From: Fonsecaea monophora
Lineage: Eukaryota; Ascomycota; Eurotiomycetes; Chaetothyriales; Herpotrichiellaceae
Reading direction: 5' to 3'
Assembly: GCF_001642475.1 (NCBI RefSeq)
Contig: NW_019173989.1
Location: 1-64,000, forward strand
DNA: 64,000 bases
Shown: positions 1 through 10,323 of the stretch, piece by piece
How the letters are laid out: the number at the start of each line of letters is the position of its first letter
Numbering within the stretch: position 1 is the first letter of the stretch
Notes under the pieces: model-generated
Database searches by the model: none
The model's input: the letters and a program-made list of their open reading frames with translations, nothing else
What the model was told of the DNA's origin: nothing
Translations under genes and position numbers: made by a program

Positions 1-1844
1 ATCATACGATGCCTAGAGGAATGGGACGCCGAACTACGAAGCGTCGAGAAATTCGAGATCCGGTCTGACTATAAGAACCTCGAATACTTCATGACCGTAC
101 GAAAACTAACTGAGAGACAAATACGTTAGTCCCTCATCCTATCGAGATATAACTTCATAATTACGTACGTCCCCGGGAAGCAGAACATTCGAGTAGATGC
201 CCTCTCTCGAAGAGAGCAGGATATACCTCAGGACCAAGAGGACGAGAGACTTTAATATCGTACGACCCGCCTTATTATACCTGAGATGCTGGACGGGCGG
301 GGATCCCAGGCGCTACAGGTAAATGTCACATCAACGGAAGAACCATCGATCGAGGAATAATGGAGAATAGCTCAACGGGACGACGAGACCTACCAGGAGG
401 CTACTGAGTCTATACGAAGAGGAGCCCGTACGTTCCCCTCCGGCCTAGGCCTAAAGGTATCGATCTCAGAATGCTCCCTTAATGAGGAAGGGCAGCTACT
501 ATTCCGAGGTCGGCGCTGGGTACCTGAATTAGAGGCTCTCCGTACGGCGATCATCCAACAGGTTCACGACTCAATGATTACAGGCCATCCTAGCCGGGAA
601 GGTACGGTAGTAATGATGGCAAGATAGTTCTTCTGGCTAAATATACTACAAGACATTCGAAGGTTCGTACGGAACTACGATGTATACGGACGAATGAAGG
701 CCTGGAAGGAACGAAAGCAGGGATTCCTTAAGCCTCTCCCGATCCCCGAGCGACTATAGAGAGAAGTATCAGTCGATTTCATTATAGAACTCCCAGAGAG
801 CCAGGGCTGTACGAACCTCATGGTCATTACAGACCGATTAGGAAAAGGAGTCTTACTGGAACCATTACGTACGATCGACTCAAAGGACGTGGCGAGGATC
901 TTCCTACGGACATTCTATCGTCAACATGGACTACCATCAGCTATTATCTTAGATCGTGGGCCTTAGTTCGTGAGTGCACTATGGAAAAGGGTCTGCTAAC
1001 TCCTGAATATCGTACGACGACTATCGACGGCCTACCACCCGGAGACAGACGGCTCTACTAAGCGAATGAACTAAACGGTTGAAACGTACCTTCGTACGTT
1101 TGTAAATGGAAAACAGGACGATTAGGCGGAACTCCTACCTATGGTAGAACTAGCTATCAATAATCGCGACGTACACTCGATAGGAGTAAGCCCCTTCTTC
1201 CTCCTATACGGATACTACGTTGAACCGCTTCAGCTATAGGAGCCCCTCCGTATAACGGAGACTCCTCGAGGGCCTATATAACACGTAGACCTTATCGTAT
1301 AACGACTCCGAGAAGCGAGGAACTAGGCGTAATCTTCAATAGCTATCGCGCAATAAGAACAGGAAGAGAGAACGAACCGATCACGACAGCAAGCGCCGCA
1401 GTTCCGAGTCGGCGATAAGGTATAGCTGAACTTAAGGAACGTACGGACGACGCGTACGAGTAAGAAACTGGACTGGAAGAACGCGAAGTATACCGTTACG
1501 GAGGTAATAGGTTCTCATAGCTACCGTCTAAATACCCCATCGGGTATTCACAATGTCTTCCACTTAGACCTCCTCCGTACGGCATCAACAGACCCTCTTG
1601 ACTCGTAAAGAACGGACGATAGTCAGCCTACGCCCGTGATAGTTGGAAACGACGAAGAATACGAAGTGGAAGCGATCCTGAAAGATAGGGTCGTACGAAG
1701 AGGAAGAGGTTCTCGGCAGTAATACCTAGTGAAATGGACTGGGTACGCTAAGCTAACATAGGAACTAGCCGATGCACTATAAGACTCCGCCGCGTTAGAT
1801 GTATACGAGGCCCTCCGGGCCAGTGCCGAAGGAGAAGGGGGGGG
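1..1844 (+). mobile_element. Ty3/gypsy retrotransposon, 3' part of pol, RIP-degraded
   Basis: Reading through stops on the + strand gives, in order: the end of an RNase H domain (about 1-250, with the [16 protein letters not shown] signature of gypsy elements), an integrase zinc-binding region (about 540-720), the integrase core (about 770-1200, including the motifs HPETDGSTKR and VELAINNR), and a C-terminal chromodomain (about 1655-1800, YLVKWTGYA). A polypurine tract (1831-1844) sits directly before the 3' LTR. Many stops are TAG where Q (CAG) or W (TGG) is expected, as RIP would produce. The 5' part of the element lies outside the window. The element is dead: there are more than 15 stops in about 600 codons. 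The order RT/RNase H-integrase-chromodomain places it in the chromovirus branch of gypsy elements. Confidence 0.9.
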
Positions 1845-2261
1845 TGTTGTGATGGGTTGAACCTAGAAGGAGGCTCGGTTCTGACGAACCAGCGTTAAGA
1901 CTAACGACAGGACTAACGCCACCTCCTGATTAGCTAAATTTACCTGTACATTGTACAGGTAAAATGCCGCCTCCTGATTAGACGAGGCACGTACCGTACA
2001 AGGGATACCGAATCCTAGTAAACTGAGACACCGTACGCAAGGGAAGGTAAGGAAGAGAGATAAAAGGTAAGGGAAACGTAAGGCGTGTACGAAAGAGGAA
2101 GGACAAGGGAGAAAGGGGAAGATAATGAGTATCCCTTACGGAAGAGCGTACGATATAAGGAGAGAAGGAGGGGACATTATTCCTCCTTCTCTCTCCTCAG
2201 ATTTATCCTCCTTGTTACTAGGTTGGCTAGCTAGTTACAGAACTCTTTCCAAACCCTCACA
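1845..2261 (+). repeat. 3' LTR of the gypsy element
   Basis: The LTR starts with TGTTGTGATGGG right after the polypurine tract and ends with CCCTCACA, the usual TG...CA ends, giving 417 bp. It contains two hairpin-forming palindromes (1939-1963 and about 2157-2200). Much of it recurs inverted at 2813-3122, and its tail recurs at 3389-3479. Less AT-rich than the 21.6-31.5 kb island but with clear RIP-type changes. Confidence 0.8.
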
Positions 2262-2812
2262 GGTATAGTGTCAGAGCTACTTCCTATATAGCCTAACGGG
2301 GTTAGGCTTCCTTAGTTATAGTTCCTTTATTACATGAGCTAGGTCGAGAGTACGTAAGGTATAAGTAGTCGAGTGACTTTAGAATAGTATAGTGAAGTAG
2401 ATGTCATAAGTTAGCTACGAGAGAGTATAACTATGAAAGGGTAATGAGCGTAGCTATATACTTATAAGGCGCATCCCGAATAGGTAACTAGGAATGGTAT
2501 GCCGATATGTTGATATGGTCCATACTAACATACTACTATATCATAAGTTTCCTCTTTTAGTAGTTACGTGCGGCACGTGACCTAGCCTTACGTTTATTAG
2601 GCTGCCCCGACCCGGTAGACCTGCCTCCGGGCGTCCCGCGCTCCAGGTCATATGAAGGCCGTTTCTAACATATAGGTATTCCTTAATAGTATATCTTAAC
2701 TAAAACTTAAAGTATAAGGGAAGGAAGCTTCCCTTAGGCGGTGAGTATACAGTACTTAATTAATAGGGGGTTGTCACGTGCAAGTTATGCTTGGCGGTTC
2801 GTGATAAACATC
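2262..2812. other. Degraded repeat DNA between LTR copies
   Basis: No gene is seen here. The stretch is AT-rich with RIP-like base usage. About 2275-2320 is an inverted match to about 3215-3262 (AGCTACTTCCTATATAGCC and its complement), so these flanks belong to the same nested repeat structure as the LTR fragments on either side. Confidence 0.6.
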
Positions 2813-3122
2813 CTCTCCCTCTCTTCTTATATCGTACGCTCCTTCGTAAGGGGTACGTAATGTCTTCCCCTTTCTCCCTTATCCTTCCCCTTCCGTATAC
2901 GCCTTACGTTTCCCTTACCTTTATCTCTCTTCCTTACCTTCCCTTACGTACGGTATCTTAGTTACTAGGATTTAGTATCCATTATCCGTACGTACCTCGT
3001 CTAATTAGGAGGCTGTATTTATATAGGTAAATTTAGCTAATTAGGAGGTGGCGTTAGTCCTAACGTTAGTCTTAGCGCTGGTTCGTTAGAACCGAGCCTT
3101 CTCTTAGGTTTAACCCATCACA
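2813..3122 (-). repeat. Inverted partial LTR copy
   Basis: Read on the minus strand this matches the first about 320 bp of the LTR at 1845-2261: TGTGATGGGTTAAACC at 3122 downward, then the same AATTAGGAGG, CGTACGTAAGGGAAGG and CGTACGATATAAG blocks. Homology stops near 2813 inside the LTR hairpin, so it is a truncated copy of the same family in opposite orientation. The divergence is mostly transitions, as expected from RIP. Confidence 0.8.
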
Positions 3123-3388
3123 TTACTAAAGGCCGCGTAGGAGTATATTTCTCCACTCTGAGTAGCATACTCCTCTCGTGCGGTTCATTTCGGCTCCCTA
3201 CGCTGTTTGTGATAAAGCCTAACACTGTTAGGTTATATAGGAAGCAGCTCTAACACACTCCTCTTCCCTCTCTTAGATAGTTAAGTTTTACTAAGTCTTC
3301 TATAGTCGAATAAGTTATATTCATTAGCTCGATCCTGTAATAAGCCTGTCTATTACCTATCTAGGTAATCCTCCGAGTCCTCCGAAAA

Positions 3389-3479
3389 ATAAGGAGAGAG
3401 GGGGGGTATTCTTCCTCCTTCTTACTCTCCTTAGATATATCCTCCTTATCACTAGGTTAGCTAGCTAGTTATAGAACTA
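3389..3479 (+). repeat. Direct partial LTR fragment (tail)
   Basis: Matches the last about 90 bp of the LTR (2156-2245): a purine block, CCTCCTTCT, then TCCTCCTTATCACTAGGTTAG and CTAGCTAGTTATAGAACT. It is another fragment of the same LTR family, in the same orientation as the 3' LTR. Confidence 0.75.
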
Positions 3480-4737
3480 TTACGGTTCCGTCAAGACCTA
3501 GTTAGAACGTGACTATTTCGCGCGCCCCCTACGACTATTACCTCGTTATAGGCGGACTAACTCTCAGATAGACTCTCCTTGACTTCGTATTCATGTTATT
3601 TGTGCTGTAAAACTTTGTGCTGTACTGGCGCCATGACAAGAACTCTGTCCAGACCCTCACAGTATTCGTGTTATTAGTGCTGTACACTTATGCTATGCAG
3701 CGCCGTGACAATTCTACTACTCGGTAGGTCCTGGGGCCCTGTCAGACTATATACTATCGAATATTTACAGGGGCGTTACTAGCGCCGTTCGGAGGTCCTT
3801 GGTTTAGGACCATCAAGGCGGTAACGTGACCGTCATTACATTGCCTTGGCAATCCTGTCAAGTCACATGGAGGTGTGGCGGTCGACCATTGCCAAGAGTT
3901 GATTTCTGCCAAGCCGCTAGCAAATGTGGCCTCACCAAACCATTTAAAAACTGGTTCGGTGCTCCTCAAGCAAAGCTTTTCTTTCCCTTTTCTTTCCTCA
4001 GCTCTGTGAGTACCACCAAATTGCATCCTGGGGTTTGACTGTACTGATGCTTCTCAGCTTTGCCAACTGGCTTAGATCAAGTGTAGTATCTGTTCTTTTC
4101 AGTTTAATCGTGAGTGCTGTTCTCTTGGAATTCCATTGAATTGGTGCTAACTTAGACAGTCTGAAATGTGAGCAATCCGCCACTCTCCAATGTCTTTTGA
4201 CGCGTGCTGACTGTCACCAGGTCACTACGGTGACAAACATTGATTAAATTTATTTTTGCACCTCGCTTGAGTCATTCTGTGCTTGCACAGAGGTCTCTCG
4301 CACTGTGTCCGAGGCCTTACACTGCCGCCTTGTGACGCGAATTACCCTTTTCATCACTGTGTTTGCCTAGTGCAAGACTTTGGAGAAGAGTCCAGAGTTT
4401 GGGACTCTGATATAGGAACTGGGCGTAGTAACAGCTCGTCAGGGATTCCCTCGGTAGGCCCCCGAAAGACGCAGCCTGACGCTACGAGGCACACATCTTG
4501 ATAAATCGAGTAATGTAGTATGTTCAGGACTGAGCAGAATAAAGGAAGCACAATAAACTCGCGCACAAGGTAGAGACTAAGCACAAGACCTGAGAGTCCA
4601 CGCAATCCAACGTACCTCGGACAGGGCGGCGAGCCAGATAGCTAGCGACAGCACTCAGCTTTTTCTTTCCGTACAACCCAACCACCCAAGGCATGCCATG
4701 TTCATAAGTGATCACAAAGCCAACATTCTGTCATAGC
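3480..4737. other. Intergenic, repeat edge to translin promoter
   Basis: I see no gene. The first about 300 bp still resemble repeat DNA; 3637-3660 repeats an LTR-end-like string (AGAACTCTGTCCAGACCCTCACA). From about 3780 onward base composition becomes normal. Short open frames here have no recognisable content and start at non-ATG codons. Confidence 0.5.
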
Positions 4738-5516
4738 ATGATGGCTGCCGATACGACCATGACTACCAGCGCGGCTTCGGCTCCCTTCCCAAACGTTGAC
4801 CCCGCCATCTTCAGCTCCCTTCAAGCGAAAATAGACAATGATACCGCGATCCGCGACGAACTCAAGAGTATTGTCGAAGCGCTGTCGAAGCAGGGAAGAG
4901 TAACGCAGTCGATCCTCTCTCGCATCCACAACACGCCTACTGAGGACCTCGCAGAATCTGTCCTGGCGCCTTGTTCTGAATCCCTCAAAGAGCAGGCGGC
5001 TACGGTGAAAGACTTAGCGCAGGCTGCTTCGAAGTATCCCTTCTACAAATGGAATTCAATATGGCAGCGAGAGATTCAAAATGTGGTCAGCAACATACAA
5101 ATGTGCGAGTGGCTCAAGAGCGGAAATCTCGTCACTCTGGAGGATGTCGGGCACAGACTTGAAGGTATTTTTTAAGTCTGGCTTTGCTTCGGTCAAAATT
5201 GCTAATTACAGCTACAGTACCGGTCAACCTGAAAGACGAAGATACCTTCCATGTCACGATCGAAGACTACCTGCTCGCCCTCACCTACATGATCGAAGAG
5301 CTTGCGCGCCTTGCCCCTAACGCAGTCACACTTACCGACTACGCTCGCCCGTTACAAATTTCGAAGTTTATTAAAGACGTCCATGCAGGCTTTCAGCTGC
5401 TGAACCTCAAAAACGATACCCTTCGGCGAAGGGTAGATGGCCTAAAATACAGTGTGAAGAAGGTGGAAGATGTAGTATATGATCTGAGTCTGAGAGGATT
5501 GATTCCAAAACACTGA
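4738..5516 (+). CDS. tsn1: Translin
   Basis: Translin, a single-strand nucleic-acid-binding protein that with TRAX forms the C3PO endoribonuclease complex. Exons 4738-5164 and 5218-5516 (acceptor at 5217; the alternative at 5211 adds two residues); the intron has a CTAAT branch site. The product is about 241 aa, close to the animal length of 228. Family hallmarks seen: DYARPLQISKFI, the block GFQLLNLKNDTLRRR, and near the C-terminus DGLKYSVKKVEDVVYDLSLR, all nearly identical to animal translin. I chose the ATG at 4738 (a second ATG follows at 4741), because extension upstream begins only at GTG. It converges with the next gene on the minus strand, 491 bp away. Identification is secure; the splice acceptor choice is not. 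Confidence 0.93.
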
Positions 5517-6007
5517 GCATGCGCAAGTTGATGGCATTGTGGCCCGCCGCCAGAGGCACGTGTACGTTCCCATGAAAACATACCTTGTTCTATGGCTATG
5601 TTCTTTCGCACAGATATCAACAAAGACTTGATCACGATGGTTGTCCAGGCGGCTAGGAGTTACCATAAGGTTGGTTTCGATTGAACAAGTACGGGCATGT
5701 GAGGGCTAAGCACGACTTCATAGGACACAAAAATTATCCTACACAACAAAACGCGGTTGATTGTCAGACTCCCTGAGCTGCAACAGTCCACGTCGAGCTC
5801 TTTCGAGCCACGAGAATTTGAAGCTGTTTCGATACTGTATGATAGCAGCTGGCATGCCATGGACGATACAGACGATACAGACTGGAGTCCTGTGGATGGC
5901 GTCCTCTCTTCTCTGTATTAACTCTGCATGCTGTCTCGTCCTTATTTTCTGATGACAAGTTCACCCACCATCCGGCCAGTTCTGTCACCGGTGCAGTCTG
6001 ACCTCAC
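5517..6007. other. Convergent intergenic spacer
   Basis: Shared 3' region between translin (+) and the small conserved gene (-). No gene is supported. Confidence 0.6.
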
Positions 6008-6465
6008 CTAGTGACCTGCGGGACGAGGCGGCTCGGTCGCCTTCTTAAACTCATCCCCATCTGTTCTCACGCTACTTTCAGCTGTCGCCGGTTCTCTCAA
6101 CCCAGAAGCCGATCCTGTGCCCAGTTTCACGTTCACCCCTCCACTGCCAACGTTCACTGTGCGTTGGTCTGCTGATTGGAGATCTGCACTCGCTCCGCCC
6201 ACGGGCTGATCAGGTAGAGGTAAATTCGCCTTGACGCGATCAATCTGGTCTTGCTTGGATTCTTGTTCAGAGAGGAGTTGCTGTGAGACAGGTCAGCAGA
6301 CTGATAAAAGCACATCATTGGGTCGGGAACGCTGTGGACGCATACCTTCATTGCAGATGTGTCCGAGTCCTTAGGTGTCTGGCCACCATGGAATTTCGAC
6401 TCCTTCGACTCCATCTTACGGACGTCCTCGCCAGTCACGTGGAATGTTTTGTCGGACATTGTCAT
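6008..6465 (-). CDS. Conserved small fungal protein (about 130 aa)
   Basis: Two exons on the minus strand, 6346-6465 and 6008-6280, with a 65-nt intron (GTATGC...TCACAG), give 130 aa. The N-terminus begins MTMSDKTFHVTGEDVRKMES, then a KFHGG block; the second exon has an acidic/basic helix (QESKQDQIDRVKANLPLPDQP) and a SADQRTVNVGSGG segment. This pattern is shared by small, hydrophilic, uncharacterised proteins in many ascomycetes, possibly distantly SMP-like; I know of no assigned function. An inner ATG at 6459 (MSDKTF) may be the true start. There is no signal peptide or membrane segment. Its 5' end faces the 3' end of the secreted-protein gene. Confidence 0.8.
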
Positions 6466-7044
6466 CTTGCTTGGGCTTGGTCTTGAATCTGTGCTGATAA
6501 TGACGTTTATTCAGAAATGAAGGAAGTGATAATGGTTCTGGTGGTTCAAGGTCCTTGAATTTTATTGAGGAAGAACGCAGCAAAACTCGGAGTTCTGCCT
6601 GGCTCTTTATTTGTGGCCTCGAGCATTTTGGCCATGAAGACGTCACCCATGGAGGACCAATGATGGCATAGCGATCTGCTTGCCAGATTCTCATTCTGCC
6701 ATTAATCTCGAAACTTCGCGCACAGAGACATTGCGAGGATGAAATACGTCACGGCCAAATGAAGTCTAGCGCCGAGAGATGTCCAGAGGGGAAAAGCCCC
6801 GGTCCAATCACTTTGGTTCTGTAGGAAATGCGTTTTTGCCATCGAATTGTATGGGTGTTTCGTTGCGATCCGCTTCACGAGGACGGTTGCCATTTCGGAA
6901 TCGTTCTGGACCATCTGTAACACGATGTTTCCTGCAGGAAATGAGGAGGTACAACAAATCTCCGAAGTCGTGGCAAACTGTTCCAAGCTGCCGCTCGATA
7001 ATGACAAAAGTTGGCCAAGCAGCAGATCTTAAATTTCAAGCAAA
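6466..7044. other. Intergenic
   Basis: Upstream region of the 130-aa gene and 3' flank of the secreted-protein gene. The open frames at 6702-7007 (-) and 6779-7198 (+) are unconvincing. Nothing else seen. Confidence 0.5.
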
Positions 7045-7762
7045 CTACCCGATTTCGAGGTCAATATCGTCGACGCAGAACTCCCAGTCTTTCCATTTGA
7101 TGTTCTCGAAGTGGAACTCAGCCCACATCTCCAGTTTTGTCAAGCCCTCCCAAGTCCTCCCAGTGAATTTTTCCACTCGAACATTTAGAACATCATGAAA
7201 GCCAGCAGGGAAATCGACGCTCCAGGAGAAAGTGCTATCTTCATTCGGACGAAAGCCTTGAAGACTGATGGCCACAGAGCCGACCGGCATGTCGAGCGGT
7301 TTTATCTTCAGCCCATGGAGAGTGAAGGTCTCGGTTGAATTGTAGAGGTAAATAGAGGGCCGCTGGTCCAGTAGGTTCATGGAGCCCTGTCCGCCATTCG
7401 ATAGACGGGCACTTGCGGCTCCGTACAATGCGTTGGGTTTTGAAACCGCGCAATTCAGGTCATTGGCGGAAATGATGCCTTCCAAGCTGGAGTGCGATGG
7501 TTTGAAGGCATAGAGGTCATTGAACACAAATCCCTTGTACGGTGGTATCATCTCTGCGAAGCCGTCTGGGGTCTTGATCTTGTCGAACTGCAACACGGTC
7601 AACCACCACCGGGCACAAATCGAATCTTCGAGAGAAATGGTCACGAACATTCAGCACTTGGTGTTCTTCGTCGAGTAGTACTTGCTCAGAATGAGCAGAA
7701 ACGGCATTAAAGCAGAAGGCCAGGACGAAGCATACCAAAACAATGGAATGTAAGCGCAGCAT
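7045..7762 (-). CDS. Secreted protein of unknown function
   Basis: Exons 7682-7762 and 7045-7587, joined by removing a 94-nt phase-0 intron (GTACTA...TTGCAG), encode 207 aa. Exon 1 is a signal peptide: MLRLHSIVLVCFVLAFCFNA with a likely cut after VSA. The mature part contains FDKIKTPDG, an IPPYKGF segment, SHSSLEGIISANDLNCAVS and PNALYGAASA, and ends with WKDWEFCVDDIDLEIG. Small secreted proteins with this IPPY...PNALYG...WEFCIDD layout occur in many ascomycetes; the alternating hydrophobic pattern suggests an all-beta fold. No function is established. Without the splice, exon 1 and the long downstream frame are out of phase, which supports the intron. It is divergent from the GTPase gene, 495 bp away. 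Confidence 0.75.
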
Positions 7763-8257
7763 GCTCTGAAAAGTCGGTTGCCTCGAGTTAGACAAACACC
7801 GCGCCACGATCGTAATGAAGGTGCCAATTAAATCGTTAAAGCGGAGATGTACCAGTGCTGTGATAAGGAATGAAAAGTGGTAGAAAAGCTGATACCAGAT
7901 CATTCTTCTGTTTCAACAACCCACTTGGACTTAGAGATCCAAAAACGCCTCGACATCTCCTTGCCATGAGTAGGCCGGATTTGTATCGTCAACAAATGGA
8001 CATGCGGCAAAATAATTTTGGATTTCAGGAATTGCGGGTTGTACTTTGGAAAAGTTGATTCGACACCTGCGCCCAACGTCATTTAGCTTTCCGCCTCGTA
8101 TTCATCTTTCGCCCACAGCCTCTGACAGTCTTCCACAGTACCATACACAAAATAGGACTGCTAGTCTGAGAATTTGGCGGCCGTCCAGGCCGGGGAAACC
8201 GCCCTGTTTTTCTTTTCCTTTCTCTTACCAGACTCCGCTCGAGAGAGCTTCCCTACG
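7763..8257. promoter_or_regulatory. Divergent promoter region
   Basis: 495 bp between the starts of the secreted-protein gene (-) and the GTPase gene (+), so it should hold both promoters. No distinct operator or TATA element stands out; pyrimidine-rich tracts (8200-8230) precede the GTPase start. Confidence 0.4.
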
Positions 8258-9680
8258 ATGCCCCGAGATCCACTCATTGGGCTTGTCGGAAAACCATCCT
8301 CTGGCAAGTCAACAACTTTGAACAGGTATGCTTCACCTCCCTGTGCTTCAATCTCGACTTACGAACCCCTCACAGTTTGACGGACGCCAGTTCGAAAGTC
8401 GGTTAGTGATGCGATAATTCTTCCCGACCAAGGTGGTGGACCAGGCTGATGATCTCTGCGCAGGCAACTTCCCGTAAGAGACGACCCCTCAGCCCAATCT
8501 AACTGCGCCTGGACTAAACCTATGTCACGTCAGTTTCACCACGATCGACCCTCAGAGAGCCGTTGGATACCTCCAAGTCGACTGTGCTTGCAAGCGACAT
8601 GGCCTTGCCGAGAGATGCCGACCGAATTATGGTTCCTGCGTGGATGGCAAGAGATCAGTACCTATTGAACTCCTTGACGTTGCCGGGCTGGTTCCTGGTG
8701 CACATGAAGGCAGAGGACTTGGCAACAAGTTTCTTGACGACTTGCGCCATGCGGATGCTCTTATACATGTGGTCGATGTCAGCGGAACAACGGACGCGGA
8801 CGGCAAAGCCACGCGTGGCTACGATCCGAGCGTGGACATTGAATGGCTGCGTGGTGAGATCGTTCGCTGGATCCAAGGGAATTTAATGGAGAAATGGGGA
8901 AGTATCAAACGGCGGCATCTCGCTGTGAAAGCGTCGCCAGTGGAAACCCTCCAAGCACAATTTTCAGGCTACGGTAGCACCAGCGCAGTTGTCGCTCGGT
9001 GTCTGGACAAGCTGCAGTTGAAACAACCCCTAGAGGCATGGAGCGATGAGACTATCCTCAAAGTCGTCAACGCATTCACGGACGAGAAGTTTCCAACGGT
9101 ACTTGCCTTGAACAAGATCGATCATCCTGACGCAGATCGTAACATTGCCAAGATTGCAAAGCAACAACCGGCAGACCGAATTGTTCTGTGTAGCGCTATC
9201 TCAGAGGTGTTTTTGCGTCGGTTGGCGAAGCAAGGCTATATCAAGTACAAAGAAGGAGCAGAATACCTCGACACGAGGGAAGATCTGATCGAGCAGGGGG
9301 ATCCGACAGGCGGAGGACTCAAAGAGATGGACGACAAGTTGAAGCAACGGATAGAGAATCTCAAGGATATGGTGCTCTATCGCTTCGGGAGCACCGGCGT
9401 CGTGCAGGTTTTGACTCGTGCAGCAGCAATGCTAGGCCTTGTGCCAGTATTCCCCGTCAAGAACATTCACACATACGGATCAGGAACAGCGGGCTCTACT
9501 GCTGTGTTTAGAGACTGCGTGCTGGTGAAAAAAGGCAGCACAGTTGCGGATGTGGCAAGAAAAGTCATGGGGGATGCTCCAATTGCATTTGTCGAAGGCG
9601 ATGGAGGCAGGAGAATTGCAGAAGATTCGATAGTGGAGGTTGGGAAGAACGATATCCTGTCATTTCATGTCGGGCGATGA
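8258..9680 (+). CDS. Obg/YchF-like P-loop GTPase, YGR210C type
   Basis: Four exons, 8258-8325, 8376-8401, 8464-8473 and 8534-9680, encode 416 aa; the yeast orthologue YGR210C is of similar length. The third exon is only 10 nt. G1 is GKPSSGKST (residues 11-19), G2 includes FTTI (36-39), G3 is DVAG (83-86) in [21 protein letters not shown]4 is NKID (228-231), and the C-terminal about 80 residues form a TGS domain. The spliced N-terminus ([20 protein letters not shown] then LNSLTDA) matches the yeast protein almost residue for residue, which confirms the small exons. The YchF/Obg group associates with ribosomes in translation-related roles; the exact role of this subgroup is not known. It is convergent with the next gene, with 161 bp between stops. 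Confidence 0.93.
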
Positions 9681-9841
9681 CGATCGGGCTCTGGTTATGC
9701 GGCAAGGGACATGAACTCCAGGTACGCAGAGGAGACCGACGAGATCAAGCAATTCCATTTCCCATATTGAGTTACTATAGATCAAATGTGCGCCATAGCC
9801 AATGCCGTCTCCGTAGCCATAACATCACGCTTTTCTCGGAT

Positions 9842-10323
9842 TCAGTGTGTTTTCTGGCCAAGTAGTTAGCAAGTCGATCCCATTGTTCATCCTCAAAAAA
9901 TCATAGCAAGACAGTGGAGGATATGTGACATACTGATCCTCTTTCATCATTCATCCCAATCACCGGCTCTGGTGCTTCAGGATGCTCCTCCTTTGCCTTC
10001 TTGTTGCTGTCTCTTTCATCCCTGCGTGAAATGGCATCGCTACCTTCTTTCATCTCTTCATGATCCTTCATCCCCTGCTGTGAAGTCTCGGCTTGAACGT
10101 CATGAGCGGGACGTTTAACAGCGTGGTCACGGGCATGCCGACCGCCCCAGCCGGGAAGGGAATCGTGAGCAGCTTTGCTAGTTGTGCTATCCGTAGAAGA
10201 TGGCTGGGAGTGTTGATTGGAATTGTAGAGAAACCCGAGGCTTGACAAGGGACGGGTGTTTCGGTGAGAGCAGAGGCGAGGAAGTGTACGGCCCTTGGGC
10301 AAAGTCTGTGGGAGACGATACAT
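9842..10323 (-). CDS. Small conserved protein, putative mitochondrial
   Basis: Exon 1 is 9934-10323; exon 2 is only 12 nt (9842-9853), after an 80-nt intron with donor GTATGT, a TTGCTAAC branch site and acceptor CCAG. The product is 133 aa. The N-terminus (MYRLPQTLPKGRTLPRLCSH) is rich in R and S with no acidic residues, like a mitochondrial presequence. The C-terminal half is highly charged, and the end reads APEPVIGMNDERGSKTH; small ascomycete proteins share a PVIGM(N/Q)DERGxKGH tail, and the tiny last exon restores exactly this ending. Function unknown. Upstream in-frame extension exists only from a GTG, so I use the ATG at 10323. Confidence 0.75.

Noticed and set aside
4708..4737. N-terminal extension of translin
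   Set aside because: It begins at GTG; the ATG pair at 4738/4741 is the better start.
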